DNA of 64,000 nt from Nocardioides ungokensis. GTDB lineage: Bacteria; Actinomycetota; Actinomycetes; Propionibacteriales; Nocardioidaceae. Below, one piece after another: positions 37,998 to 46,555 of the stretch; the first letter of the stretch is position 1, and each line of letters starts with the position of its first letter. Made by a program: the position numbers and the translations under genes. The stretch spans positions 1,249,001 to 1,313,000 of the forward strand of contig NZ_CP059164.1 in NCBI RefSeq assembly GCF_013466985.1, given 5' to 3'. The notes beneath the pieces are model-generated. The model was not told the origin of the DNA, made no database searches, and saw only the letters and a list, made by a program, of their open reading frames with translations.

Positions 37998-38876
37998 GTG
38001 CGCATCGACCTCCACACCCACTCGCGGGCCAGCGACGGGACGCAGAGCCCGGCGGAGTTGGTGCGCGCCGCGGCCGCGGCGGGGCTGGACGTCGTCGCCC
38101 TGACCGACCACGACACCGCGGAGGGGTGGGCCGAGGCGGCCCGGACCGCGGAGGAGACCGGCGTCGGCCTGGTCCGCGGGATGGAGATCAGCACCCGGCA
38201 CGACGGCCGCGGGGTGCACCTGCTGGCCTACCTGCCCGACCCGACGCACCCGCCGCTGCTCGCCGAGCTCGAGCGCATCCTGGAGGGACGGAGCTCCCGG
38301 CTGCCGGCGATGCTGGCGCGGCTGCGCGAGCTCGGTGTCGACATCGACGAGGACGACGTACGCCGGGTCGCCGGTGACGCGGTCGCGACCGGGCGCCCGC
38401 ACGTGGCCGACGCCTTGGTCGACCTCGGCGTGGTGGCGGACCGGACCGAGGCCTTCCGGCGCTTCCTGAGCGCCGGCCGGCCGGCGTACGCCAACCGCTA
38501 CGCGGCCCCGCTGGAGAAGATGCTGCGCATCGTGGGGGACGCCGGCGGGGTGAGCGTGATCGCCCATCCGTGGGGACGGCACGGCCGGCAGGAGCCGAGC
38601 GAGGCCACCCTGGCGGAGCTGACCGAGGCCGGGCTCTCCGGGCTCGAGGTCGACCACCAAGACCACGACGCCAGCGCTCGCGAGCGGCTGCGCGGCATCG
38701 CCCGTAACCTCGACCTCGTCGTCACCGGTTCGAGCGACCACCACGGCAGCGGCAAGGTCGACCACGAGCTCGGCTGCAACACCACCGCACCGGAGGAGTT
38801 CGCCCGGCTCGTCGACCTGGCCCGGCTGGCCGCGGCCCGGTCCGGCCGGAGCACCCCCGAGGTGGTGGGGGCGTGA
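37998..38876 (+). CDS. PHP-domain phosphoesterase (RNase AM / YciV-like)
   Basis: This 292-residue protein carries the metal-binding motifs of the PHP family: DLHTHSRASDGTQSP, ALTDHDTAEGW, GMEISTR, VIAHPWGRHG and TGSSDHHGSGK. The layout matches the YciV-like branch, whose E. coli member is a 5'-3' exonuclease acting on short RNAs and 3',5'-bisphosphonucleotides. Start GTG 37998 has no strong ribosome binding site but the PHP motif begins at residue 3. It overlaps the marC-like gene by four bases (GTGA). Confidence 0.88.
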   Translation: MRIDLHTHSRASDGTQSPAELVRAAAAAGLDVVALTDHDTAEGWAEAARTAEETGVGLVRGMEISTRHDGRGVHLLAYLPDPTHPPLLAELERILEGRSSRLPAMLARLRELGVDIDEDDVRRVAGDAVATGRPHVADALVDLGVVADRTEAFRRFLSAGRPAYANRYAAPLEKMLRIVGDAGGVSVIAHPWGRHGRQEPSEATLAELTEAGLSGLEVDHQDHDASARERLRGIARNLDLVVTGSSDHHGSGKVDHELGCNTTAPEEFARLVDLARLAAARSGRSTPEVVGA

Positions 38877-39487
38877 GCGCCCTGGTCAACGGGGTGCTGC
38901 TGACCGAGGTCTTCGTCACGCTGTTCGTGATCATGGACCCGGTCGGCACCGTCCCGATCTTCCTCTCGCTCACCGCCGGCCGCTCGGCGCACACCGCCCG
39001 CAAGGCGGCCTGGCAGGCCGTGGCGGTGTCGTTCGGTGTGATCGCGGTGTTCGCGTTCTTCGGCCAGCAGATCCTCAGCTACCTGCACATCTCGCTGCCC
39101 GCGCTGCAGTGCGCGGGTGGCCTGCTGCTCCTGCTCGCCCTGGAGCTGCTGACCGGCAACGAGCAGGAGCCGACCGCCGCGGTCGGCACCAACGTCGCCC
39201 TCGTGCCGCTGGGCACGCCGCTCCTGGCCGGCCCGGGCGCGATCGTGGCGACGATGCTCTTCTCGCGCGACGTGCACGACTTCCCGGACTTCGGGGCCGT
39301 GGCGCTCGGCGTGGTGCTCGTGCACCTCTGCCTGTGGGCCGCGATGCGGTTCTCGCTCCCGATCCTGCGGCTCATCCGCGAGAGCGGGGTCCTCCTGGTC
39401 ACCCGCATCGCGGGGCTGCTGCTCTCGGCGATCGCGGTCCAGCTCGTCGCCGACGCCGTCCGTGCGTTCATCGCCGGCGAGGGCTGA
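38873..39487 (+). CDS. MarC-family membrane protein
   Basis: This 204-residue protein has six predicted membrane helices and the family motifs FVIMDPVGTVPIFLSLTAGR at the start and TPLLAGPGAIVATMLFSRD in the middle. MarC/YchE proteins are inner-membrane proteins of unsettled function; the old link to multiple antibiotic resistance has not held up. Translation is coupled to the PHP gene through a GTGA overlap, an arrangement seen in other actinobacteria. Confidence 0.88.
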   Translation: MSALVNGVLLTEVFVTLFVIMDPVGTVPIFLSLTAGRSAHTARKAAWQAVAVSFGVIAVFAFFGQQILSYLHISLPALQCAGGLLLLLALELLTGNEQEPTAAVGTNVALVPLGTPLLAGPGAIVATMLFSRDVHDFPDFGAVALGVVLVHLCLWAAMRFSLPILRLIRESGVLLVTRIAGLLLSAIAVQLVADAVRAFIAGEG

Positions 39488-39492
39488 GCGGG

Positions 39493-40137
39493 TCAGGCGA
39501 TCTCGAGCTCGCGCTCGACGAGATGGTCGGCCACCTTGCGCCGGATGCGCTGCAGCGCGTTGTCGACCGACTTCGCCCCGCGCTGGAGCTGCCGGGCGAT
39601 GTCGCGGTAGCCCACGCCGTCCTCGTGCAGCCGGAGCACCTCCACCTCGAGCGCGGACAGCGTGCGATCCACGTGCGCGCGCAGGGCCGTGACGCCCTCG
39701 GCGCCGGCGACCTGCTCGGCGGGGTCGGCCCAGGCCGGCGCGGGGAGCACCTCCGCGAGGGTGCGCTCGCCCTCGTCGCCGGTGCCGACCGGTCGGTGGA
39801 GGGAGACGTAGTCGTTGAGCGGGCCGTGCTTGCGCCGGGTCGCGCTCCGGATCGCGGACACGACCTGCCGGGACACGCACAGCTCCGCGAAGGTCCGGAA
39901 GCTCGTGCCGCGCCCCGCGTCGTACGAGCGGACGGCCAGGTAGAGGCCGATCATCGCCTCCTGGGCGAGGTCGTCCTGGTCGGCGCCGACCAGGAAGTGG
40001 ACGCGGGCCTGGGCGCGTACCAGCCCGCGGTGGCGCAGGAGCAGCAGCTCCACGGCCTCCTCGTCGCCCGCCCGCGCCCGGGCGGCCAGCTCCTCGTCGG
40101 TCGCCTCCCGGGCGGGGGTGCTGGAGATGGTGGGCAC
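39493..40137 (-). CDS. RNA polymerase sigma factor, SigH-like (sigma-70 family)
   Basis: This 214-residue protein has sigma region 2 (about residues 25-95; GADQDDLAQEAMIGLYLAVR, then YDAGRGTSFRTFAELCVSRQ) and region 4 (residues 150-210; LSALEVEVLRLHEDGVGYRD, then LQRGAKSVDNALQRIRRKV). It lacks region 1 and most of region 3, as in alternative sigma factors of the Bacillus sporulation SigH type. No anti-sigma gene is adjacent, so its control is not visible. Start is GTG 40137. It converges on the marC-like gene with five bases between stops. Confidence 0.85.
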   Translation of the reverse strand: MPTISSTPAREATDEELAARARAGDEEAVELLLLRHRGLVRAQARVHFLVGADQDDLAQEAMIGLYLAVRSYDAGRGTSFRTFAELCVSRQVVSAIRSATRRKHGPLNDYVSLHRPVGTGDEGERTLAEVLPAPAWADPAEQVAGAEGVTALRAHVDRTLSALEVEVLRLHEDGVGYRDIARQLQRGAKSVDNALQRIRRKVADHLVERELEIA

Positions 40138-40183
40138 CCCCGTGCAACGAGCCCCGGCGCAAAAGGTGACGAGGTGTCAGGTT

Positions 40184-41818
40184 TCAGTGGGTGTCGCGGA
40201 CGGAGAGCAGGCCGCCGAGGACCCCGACGTACGCCGTCCCGTCGGGTCCGAAGGTGATCGGGGCGTAGTTGTTGTTGTAGCCGAGCCCGACCCCGGTGAG
40301 GGCGGACCACACGCGCCGACCGCTCCGGGCGTCGAGCGCGGTGAGGTACCACGGGTCCTCCGGACCGGTGGCGGGCTCACCGGAGGGGTAGCGCACCTGG
40401 TCGGCCGCCGGGTGCTCGTAGACGTAGAGCAGGCCGGTCGCCGCCGACACCTTGCTCACGCTGGTCGGGACGCGGACGCGATGGTTGGTCCAGGCCCGGT
40501 GGCAGCCGCCGTGTGCGTAGTCCACCGCGACACGCGTGACACCGGGGACGGTGGTGGGTGTGTTGCGGGCCGGGTCGCCGGACGGCGGGTTCTGCTCCGG
40601 GCCGGTGTAGCCGTAGTTGTTCTCCACGATCAGGGACCCCCGGTAGGCCACGAGGGAGTTGTCGGTGGCGCCGTGACCCGGGCGGAAGACGGGCACCCGG
40701 CAGACCGGCTCGGCGCCGGGACCACGGCGGCCGGCGCGGAACACCAGCACGTGCATCCGCGGATCGGCGTTGTCGGTGATCGCGACGAAGTGGTGGCCGT
40801 GGCGGCGCACGATCGTGGGGGTGGTGCCCGACCCGGTCTGGCTCTGGCCGGGCTTCTGGCGAGTCCCCGCGTCGTAGGCACGCCGCCAGGTCACCCCAGG
40901 CGCCCCGGCCCGGGTCGCGTCGAAGCGGTAGAGCGCCCGGTCCGAGACGACGAACACCCCGCCGGTCTCGTCGACTGCCATCGAGTTGCCGATGTGCTCG
41001 CCCTTCGGTAGCCGGTGGGCCCTCGACCGGCCGGTGCCGGGGTCGACGGTGCCCACCACGCCGGAGCCGGTGACGTACCAGATCCGGCCTGACCAGTCCG
41101 GCAGCGCCGAGAGGATGACCGAGCTGCCGACGTCCGCGGAGACGTCGTAGTCCCGGTGCAGCGTCAGCGTCGGAGCGTCGGCGGTGCCGGTCTCGGCGAT
41201 CACCCGGATGTGGCCGTCGGAGGTCGGCACCACGACCCGGTCCCGCTGGTCGAGGTAGAAATAGCCGCCGCCACCGAACGCGGTGAAGGGGCCCGAGGCC
41301 GACGAGGCCGACCGGGGCGGAAGGGGGTAGTCAGCGAGCGTGTCCAGAGTCCGGGGGTCGATCAGCCGCAGGTCGACGGTGGCGAGACCGACGCAGACGG
41401 TGAGCAGCCGGCCGTGCGAGTCGAAGGTGACCGAGGCGCACTCCTGGCCGAACAGGGTGGAGGTGACCTCGGGGGAGCGCCCGAGCGGCCCGGGGGTGAC
41501 CCCGGCGTCGGACTGGTAGGCGTCGTCGTGCAGGTTGCTGCGCCCGTTGGCCGCCATGAACGGGTGGCGCGGTGCGAAGTGCGCCCGGATGGGGTGGGCG
41601 GGGCGGGGCGAGCCCAGGAACTGCTTCACGCTGTCGGCCCCGGGGTCCTGCGGGATCGGCACGGCGGGCGCGCCGGTTGCCGCGGCGGTCGGCGCCGCGG
41701 CGGACGCGCCACCGACGACGACGGGGAGGGCGAGGGTGACCGTGACCGCGAGGGCCGCCGCGAGGGCCGTCGCGAGGGCCGTCGCGACCTGCCGGGTCCG
41801 GGTTCGCAGAGCTGCCAT
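40184..41818 (-). CDS. Secreted beta-propeller-like (PQQ-type) protein
   Basis: This 544-residue protein has a long alanine-rich signal peptide (TRTRQVATALATALAAALAV, cleavage near residue 41) encoded partly by 12-base repeats. The mature part has repeated blade-like segments: LTVCVGLATVDLRLIDPRTL, RDRVVVPTSDGHIRVIAETG, IWYVTGSGVVGTVDPGTGRS, GGVFVVSDRALYRFDATRAG and LTALDARSGRRVWSALTGVG. This is the pattern of PQQ-like beta-propellers, but no PQQ ligands or dehydrogenase motifs are clear, so the enzymatic role is unknown. It is divergent from the penicillin acylase gene, with a perfect palindrome exactly midway. Confidence 0.72.
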   Translation of the reverse strand: MAALRTRTRQVATALATALAAALAVTVTLALPVVVGGASAAAPTAAATGAPAVPIPQDPGADSVKQFLGSPRPAHPIRAHFAPRHPFMAANGRSNLHDDAYQSDAGVTPGPLGRSPEVTSTLFGQECASVTFDSHGRLLTVCVGLATVDLRLIDPRTLDTLADYPLPPRSASSASGPFTAFGGGGYFYLDQRDRVVVPTSDGHIRVIAETGTADAPTLTLHRDYDVSADVGSSVILSALPDWSGRIWYVTGSGVVGTVDPGTGRSRAHRLPKGEHIGNSMAVDETGGVFVVSDRALYRFDATRAGAPGVTWRRAYDAGTRQKPGQSQTGSGTTPTIVRRHGHHFVAITDNADPRMHVLVFRAGRRGPGAEPVCRVPVFRPGHGATDNSLVAYRGSLIVENNYGYTGPEQNPPSGDPARNTPTTVPGVTRVAVDYAHGGCHRAWTNHRVRVPTSVSKVSAATGLLYVYEHPAADQVRYPSGEPATGPEDPWYLTALDARSGRRVWSALTGVGLGYNNNYAPITFGPDGTAYVGVLGGLLSVRDTH

Positions 41819-41843
41819 GACGGCTTCTTCGACCCCGGCCGCG

Positions 41844-41872
41844 GATTTCCTTCCCGGACGGGGAAGGAAATC
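41844..41872. promoter_or_regulatory. Perfect 12-bp palindrome centred between two divergent start codons
   Basis: GATTTCCTTCCC (41844-41855) and GGGAAGGAAATC (41861-41872) are exact inverted copies around the spacer GGACG. The centre, base 41858, is exactly midway between the first bases of the two start codons (41818 and 41898), and each arm ends 25 bases from its gene. Such symmetry in a 79-base gap suggests one operator or one structured leader serving both genes. Confidence 0.6.
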
Positions 41873-41897
41873 GGCTCCACCCGGCGAACCAGACCCC

Positions 41898-44870
41898 ATG
41901 CGCTGGTTCTGGGTCCTCCTCTGCTCCGCCCTCGCCGCCGCGGCGCTCGCCGTGCCGTCGACCTCCGCCGCCACGTCCGGACCGGGTGCCGCGGGTGCGG
42001 ACCCGCGGCACCGGTACGGCTCGGTGCTCAACGTCCTGCCACCCGGCTCGTCGGGCAACGTCGACGGCGAGCAGCTGGCCGCGCTCGGGCCCGGTCGTGC
42101 GGCCGACGACCCGTCCTCGCTGCTCGGCGGCCTCGCGTCGCCACAGTCGTTCTTCACCACCGCGACCCCCGACCAGCCGGCCAACTTCGCCGACCAGCTC
42201 GAGAAGTACGACGCGCTGAACACCGCCGACCCGGGCACGCTCACCTCCGCCCGGCTGCCCGACTACTTCAAGGACGCCTCCCTCGGTGTCGACCCGTCGG
42301 ACGTGGTCCGCACCGAGAAGCCGCGTCCGGGCGTGACGATCAGGTGGGACACCGACGGCGTCCCGCACATCACCGGCAGGACCGACGCCGACGTCGCCTA
42401 CGGGGCCGGGGTCGCCGTCATCGAGACCCGCATGTTCCTCACCGACGTGCTGCGCCACACGGGCGCCGCGACCATGGCCGAGTTCGTCGGCCCCACCGAC
42501 GCCGACGTCGCCCAGGACGCCGCGCAGCTCGCGGTCGCGCCGTACACGCCGAAGCAGATCAACCGCCAGATCGACGCCCTCGCCCACCGCTCGCCCGAGG
42601 CGGCCCGGCTCGTGGGCGCCTTCGACGCCTACATCGACGGAATGAACGCAGAGCAGGACGTGCTGTGTCCGGCCAGCACCGCGAGCGTGCCGCTGCCCGG
42701 CTCGCTCGGGATGGGGTACGGCGAGCACTGCCCGGTGGAGTACGCCGCGCTGCAGCGGCCGCCGGCGCCGTACACCCGCGCTGACATCGTCTCGATCGCC
42801 TCGCTGGTCGGCGGCATCTTCGGCACCGGCGGGGGAGGGCAGTACACCAACGCCATCTGGCTCCAGCAGCTCCAGCAGGACCACGGCAAGCGTGCCGGCC
42901 GCCGGATCTACCAGGACCTGAGGGAGAAGAACGACCCGGAGGCGCCGGTCACCTCGCCGGTGCGGGCGCCGTACGGCGGGTCGGGCAACCGCGTCCACCC
43001 GGGCCGGCCGGGCGTCGCCATGCCCGACCTCCACCCGACCGCGACCCAGCTGGGCACCGGCGCGATCGTCAACCCCGACGGATCTCTCTCACCGCCTCCA
43101 CAGGGCGCGGCCGGCAACCAGGGCAACGCCAGCACCACCGATCCGAAGGGCGACGGCTCGGCCGCCGGGCAGGCGAGCACCACGGCAGCCCGCTACGGCG
43201 TCGACCCGGCGCTCGAGGCCCAGCAGATCCAGGGCAGCCTCCAGCGGGCGATGCAGGGTGAGCTCGTCGGCATGAGCAACGCGCTCATGGTGGACGCGAA
43301 GCACTCGGCGCACGGGCACCCCACCGCGGTCTTCGGACCGCAGACCGGCTACTACGCCCCCCAGCTGCTGATGGAGGAGGAGCTGAGCGGCCCGCACACC
43401 GCGGCCCGCGGGGTGTCCTTCGCCGGCACCAACTTCGTCGTGGAGCTCGGTCGTGGCCTCGACTACGCCTGGTCGGCCACCTCGCCGTACACCGACATCA
43501 CCGACACCGTCGTACAGCCGCTGTGCAACACCGACGGCAGCAAGCCGACCGTCGACTCCACGGCGTACGTCGCCGCCGGTGGGCGCTGCACGCCGATGGT
43601 CGACTACGAGCACACCGAGACCGCCTTCCCGACGCTGGCCGCGCAGGCCACGCCCGAGCAGATCAAGTTCCTGGTGCTGCGCACGGACCACGGGATCGTC
43701 CGGCTGCGGACGACGGTCAAGGGGCGGCCGGTGGCGGTGGTGCGGGAGCGGTCGACGTACATGCACGAGGCCGACTCGGTGCTGGGGTTCGTCCACCTCA
43801 ACGACCCGTCGCGGATCCGCGACGCCCACGACTTCATGCGGGCGGCCTCCGACATCCAGTACACCTTCAACTGGTACTACGCCGACGACCGCGACATCGG
43901 CTACTACAGCTCCGCGCGGCTGCCGCGCCGCGCTCCGGGCACCGACCTGGACCTGCCGCGGTGGGGGAGCCCGAGGTACGACTGGCGCGGCTTCGAGCCG
44001 TTCGGCGCGCACCCGCACGTCGTGAACCCCGGCCAGGGCTACCTCGCCAACTGGAACAACAAGCTGGCGCCCGGCTTCGCCTCCTCCAGCCAGGTCTGGG
44101 GCGACGGCTCGGTCTACCGCAGCCTCACGCTCAGCGACCGGATCAAGGGCCTGCTGCGGTCCGGCCGGCCCGTGACCCGACCCGACCTGGTCGGCGCCAT
44201 GATCGACGCGGGCACGGTGGACCTCCGGGGCGCCTACGTGCTGCCGAAGGTGCTCGACGTCGTCGGGCGGCCGAGCGACCCGCAGGACGCGGCCGCCGTC
44301 CGGCTGATGCGCCAGTGGGTCGCCGACGGCGCTCATCGGGTCGACCGGCAGCGGACGGGGGCCTACGACCACCAGGCCGCCATCGACCTGTTCGACACCT
44401 GGTGGAACCCCGACGACATCGGGGCGTCGTGCTCGCCCGACTGCGGGTTCGCGCTGCCCCGCGACGCCATGCGGCACGGGCTCGGGCGCGACGTGGACCT
44501 GCTGCCCGAGCCCCTCGACGACCACCCTCGCGAGCACATCGGCTCGGCCTTCAACGGGATCTCCTGGTACGGCTACCTCGACAAGGACCTGCGCAGCGTC
44601 CTCGGCCGACCGGTGCGCGGCGCCTACTCGCGCAGCTACTGCGGGTCGCTCGAGCACTGCCGCGCGGCCCTGCGCCGGTCCTTGCACGCCGCGGTGCGGG
44701 CGGCCCTGGCGACGGAGAACGTCTCCTCGGTCGACGACCTGACCTACGACAAGTCGCGCGACGACATCGTGTCGGTCGCGGGTGGCGTCGTGGGGGTACG
44801 CCGGATCGACTGGCAGAACCGGCCGACCTTCCAGCAGGTGGTGCAGTTCACCGGCCACCGGCCCCGCTGA
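41898..44870 (+). CDS. Penicillin acylase family protein (Ntn-hydrolase), secreted
   Basis: This 990-residue precursor has a signal peptide (MRWFWVLLCSALAAAALAV, cleavage near residue 26), a long alpha-chain region (IRWDTDGVPHITGRTDADVA, then GAGVAVIETRMFLTDVLRHT), a spacer and the beta chain. The likely autocatalytic start is the Ser of MSNALMVDAKHSAHGHPT; the Ntn-hydrolase nucleophile would be that N-terminal Ser after cleavage of GM-S. Downstream blocks such as FAGTNFVVELGRGLDYAWSA and RDIGYYSSARLP fit the family. Penicillin/aculeacin/AHL acylases cleave acyl amides outside the cell; the substrate is open, with N-acyl homoserine lactones or lipopeptides as candidates. Divergent from a secreted propeller protein. 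Confidence 0.87.
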   Translation: MRWFWVLLCSALAAAALAVPSTSAATSGPGAAGADPRHRYGSVLNVLPPGSSGNVDGEQLAALGPGRAADDPSSLLGGLASPQSFFTTATPDQPANFADQLEKYDALNTADPGTLTSARLPDYFKDASLGVDPSDVVRTEKPRPGVTIRWDTDGVPHITGRTDADVAYGAGVAVIETRMFLTDVLRHTGAATMAEFVGPTDADVAQDAAQLAVAPYTPKQINRQIDALAHRSPEAARLVGAFDAYIDGMNAEQDVLCPASTASVPLPGSLGMGYGEHCPVEYAALQRPPAPYTRADIVSIASLVGGIFGTGGGGQYTNAIWLQQLQQDHGKRAGRRIYQDLREKNDPEAPVTSPVRAPYGGSGNRVHPGRPGVAMPDLHPTATQLGTGAIVNPDGSLSPPPQGAAGNQGNASTTDPKGDGSAAGQASTTAARYGVDPALEAQQIQGSLQRAMQGELVGMSNALMVDAKHSAHGHPTAVFGPQTGYYAPQLLMEEELSGPHTAARGVSFAGTNFVVELGRGLDYAWSATSPYTDITDTVVQPLCNTDGSKPTVDSTAYVAAGGRCTPMVDYEHTETAFPTLAAQATPEQIKFLVLRTDHGIVRLRTTVKGRPVAVVRERSTYMHEADSVLGFVHLNDPSRIRDAHDFMRAASDIQYTFNWYYADDRDIGYYSSARLPRRAPGTDLDLPRWGSPRYDWRGFEPFGAHPHVVNPGQGYLANWNNKLAPGFASSSQVWGDGSVYRSLTLSDRIKGLLRSGRPVTRPDLVGAMIDAGTVDLRGAYVLPKVLDVVGRPSDPQDAAAVRLMRQWVADGAHRVDRQRTGAYDHQAAIDLFDTWWNPDDIGASCSPDCGFALPRDAMRHGLGRDVDLLPEPLDDHPREHIGSAFNGISWYGYLDKDLRSVLGRPVRGAYSRSYCGSLEHCRAALRRSLHAAVRAALATENVSSVDDLTYDKSRDDIVSVAGGVVGVRRIDWQNRPTFQQVVQFTGHRPR

Positions 44871-44883
44871 CCTGCAGCGGGCC

Positions 44884-45663
44884 CTACTTCCGCCCAAGCG
44901 TCTGGAACCGCTGCAGCAGCCCGTTGGGAACCAGGCGCGCGGCCGTGGCGATCGCCTTGTAACGGGCGCTGGGGATGGAGAACGTCCGCCCCTTGTCGAA
45001 GTCCTCGAGAGCCTGCCTCACGAGGTCGTCGGGGTCGAGCCAGAGGAAGGAGGGCGCGGAGTCGCGGGCGACGCCCATCCGCTCGTGGAACTCGGTCCGG
45101 GTGAACCCGGGACACAGCGTCGTCACGGTCACGCCGCGCGGCCGGTACTCGGTGGCGGCCCACTCGCCGAAGCTGTTCACCCAGGCCTTCGCGGCGCTGT
45201 AGCTGCCTCGCGGCAGGAACGCCGCGACGCTGGAGACGTTGATGATCCCGCCGTGGCCGCGCTGCGCCATCGCGCCCAGGGCGGCGTGGCTCAGGCGCAT
45301 CACGGCCGTCACCAGCACGTCGAGCATGGCGTTCTCGGCGTCGACGGGGTTGTCGAGGAAGCGGCCCTTGAGGGAGAAGCCGGCGTTGTTGACCAGCAGG
45401 TCCACCGGCCGGTCGGGGTCGGCCACCCGGGCCTCCACCCGGGCCAGCGCGGCGCGGTCGGTCAGGTCGGCGGGCAGCACCTCGACCTGCACGCCGTACG
45501 TGTCGCGGAGCTCGGCGGCGAGAGTCGCGAGCCGCTCCTCGTCGCGGGCCACGAGCACCAGGTCGTGGCCGCGCTGGGCGAGCTGGACGGCGACTGAGTG
45601 CCCGATGCCGGCCGTCGGACCGGTGACGAGGGCGGTGCCCGGGGTGGAACCGATTTCAGACAT
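44884..45663 (-). CDS. Short-chain dehydrogenase/reductase
   Basis: This 259-residue protein has the SDR cofactor motif ALVTGPTAGIGHSVA, the NNAG block in DLLVNNAGFSLKG, catalytic Ser in INVSSVAAFLP and the YSAAK pair. The loop ARDEERL after the second strand has Arg, which favours NADPH. The C-terminal part (DPDDLVRQALEDFDKGRTFS) is like the DltE-type/YqjQ-like SDRs. The substrate is unknown. It is divergent from the ParA gene. Confidence 0.88.
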   Translation of the reverse strand: MSEIGSTPGTALVTGPTAGIGHSVAVQLAQRGHDLVLVARDEERLATLAAELRDTYGVQVEVLPADLTDRAALARVEARVADPDRPVDLLVNNAGFSLKGRFLDNPVDAENAMLDVLVTAVMRLSHAALGAMAQRGHGGIINVSSVAAFLPRGSYSAAKAWVNSFGEWAATEYRPRGVTVTTLCPGFTRTEFHERMGVARDSAPSFLWLDPDDLVRQALEDFDKGRTFSIPSARYKAIATAARLVPNGLLQRFQTLGRK

Positions 45664-45724
45664 GGCGGCAAGCAAACAGGTGTCGCCGCGATTCAGGCAA
45701 GCGGGTCAGGCATGATATGGACCG

Positions 45725-46552
45725 ATGACCACGACACTCGCGATCGCCAACCAGAAGGGTGGCGTCGCCAAGACGACCACGGTCGCCTCGTTGGGCGCGG
45801 CCCTCGCCGAGCTCGGCCACCGCGTCCTGCTGGTCGACCTCGATCCCCAGGCCTGCCTGACGTTCTCCCTCGGGATCGATCCCGAGGACCTCGACCTCTC
45901 GGTCCACCACGTGCTGACCAAGGGCCTCGACCCGACCGAGGTGATCATCGAGACCGAGGACGGCGTCGACCTGTTGCCGGCCACCATCGAGCTGGCGCGC
46001 GCCGAGGCCGACCTGCTCACCCGCACCGGCCGTGAGCATGTGATCAAGTCCGCCATCGAGGCCCTCGAGGAGGACCTCGGCGACGAGCACTACGACTGGG
46101 TGCTCCTGGACTGCCCGCCCTCGCTCGGGGTGCTCACCGTGGCGGCGCTGACCGCGGCCAACGGCGTCCTCATCCCGTTGCAGTGCGAGACGCTCTCGCA
46201 CCGCGGCGTCGGGCAGCTGCTCGACACGGTGCATGACGTCCGCCGCTTCACCAACCGCAAGCTCGAGGTGTGGGGCGTGCTGCCGACGCTGTACGACGGC
46301 CGCACCAACCACGCGCGCACGGTGCTGGAGACGATCTCCGACACCTACGACCTCGAGGTCGTGGAGCCGCCGATCCCCAAGACCATCAAGTTCGCCGAGG
46401 CCCCGGCCGCCGGCCGGTCGATCCTGGCGACCAGCCGCTCCAACAAGGGCGCCCAGGCCTACCGGGAGGTCGCGGCCAACCTCGTGGTCCGGGCTCGACG
46501 TCCGAGACCGAAGCCGGCCAGGAAGTCCACCCCGAAGCCGAAGAAGGGTTGA
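45725..46552 (+). CDS. Orphan ParA-family ATPase
   Basis: This 275-residue protein begins TTTLAIANQKGGVAKTTTV, the deviant Walker A of ParA/Soj proteins with the signature Lys, and has LLVDLDPQACLTFSLGI and DWVLLDCPPSLGVLTVAAL. The tail (RPRPKPARKSTPKPKKG) is basic and could touch DNA. No ParB gene or parS-like repeat is adjacent, so it is not a standard partition locus. Orphan ParA proteins of this type in actinobacteria may position other cargo. The L,D-transpeptidase gene starts four bases after its stop and is probably co-transcribed. Confidence 0.87.
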   Translation: MTTTLAIANQKGGVAKTTTVASLGAALAELGHRVLLVDLDPQACLTFSLGIDPEDLDLSVHHVLTKGLDPTEVIIETEDGVDLLPATIELARAEADLLTRTGREHVIKSAIEALEEDLGDEHYDWVLLDCPPSLGVLTVAALTAANGVLIPLQCETLSHRGVGQLLDTVHDVRRFTNRKLEVWGVLPTLYDGRTNHARTVLETISDTYDLEVVEPPIPKTIKFAEAPAAGRSILATSRSNKGAQAYREVAANLVVRARRPRPKPARKSTPKPKKG

Positions 46553-46555
46553 GCC

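Noticed and set aside
41740..41795. CRISPR-like or minisatellite array of CGAGGGCCGTCG units
   Set aside because: There are only three to four adjacent 12-base copies without spacers, and they encode the alanine-rich signal peptide of the propeller protein.
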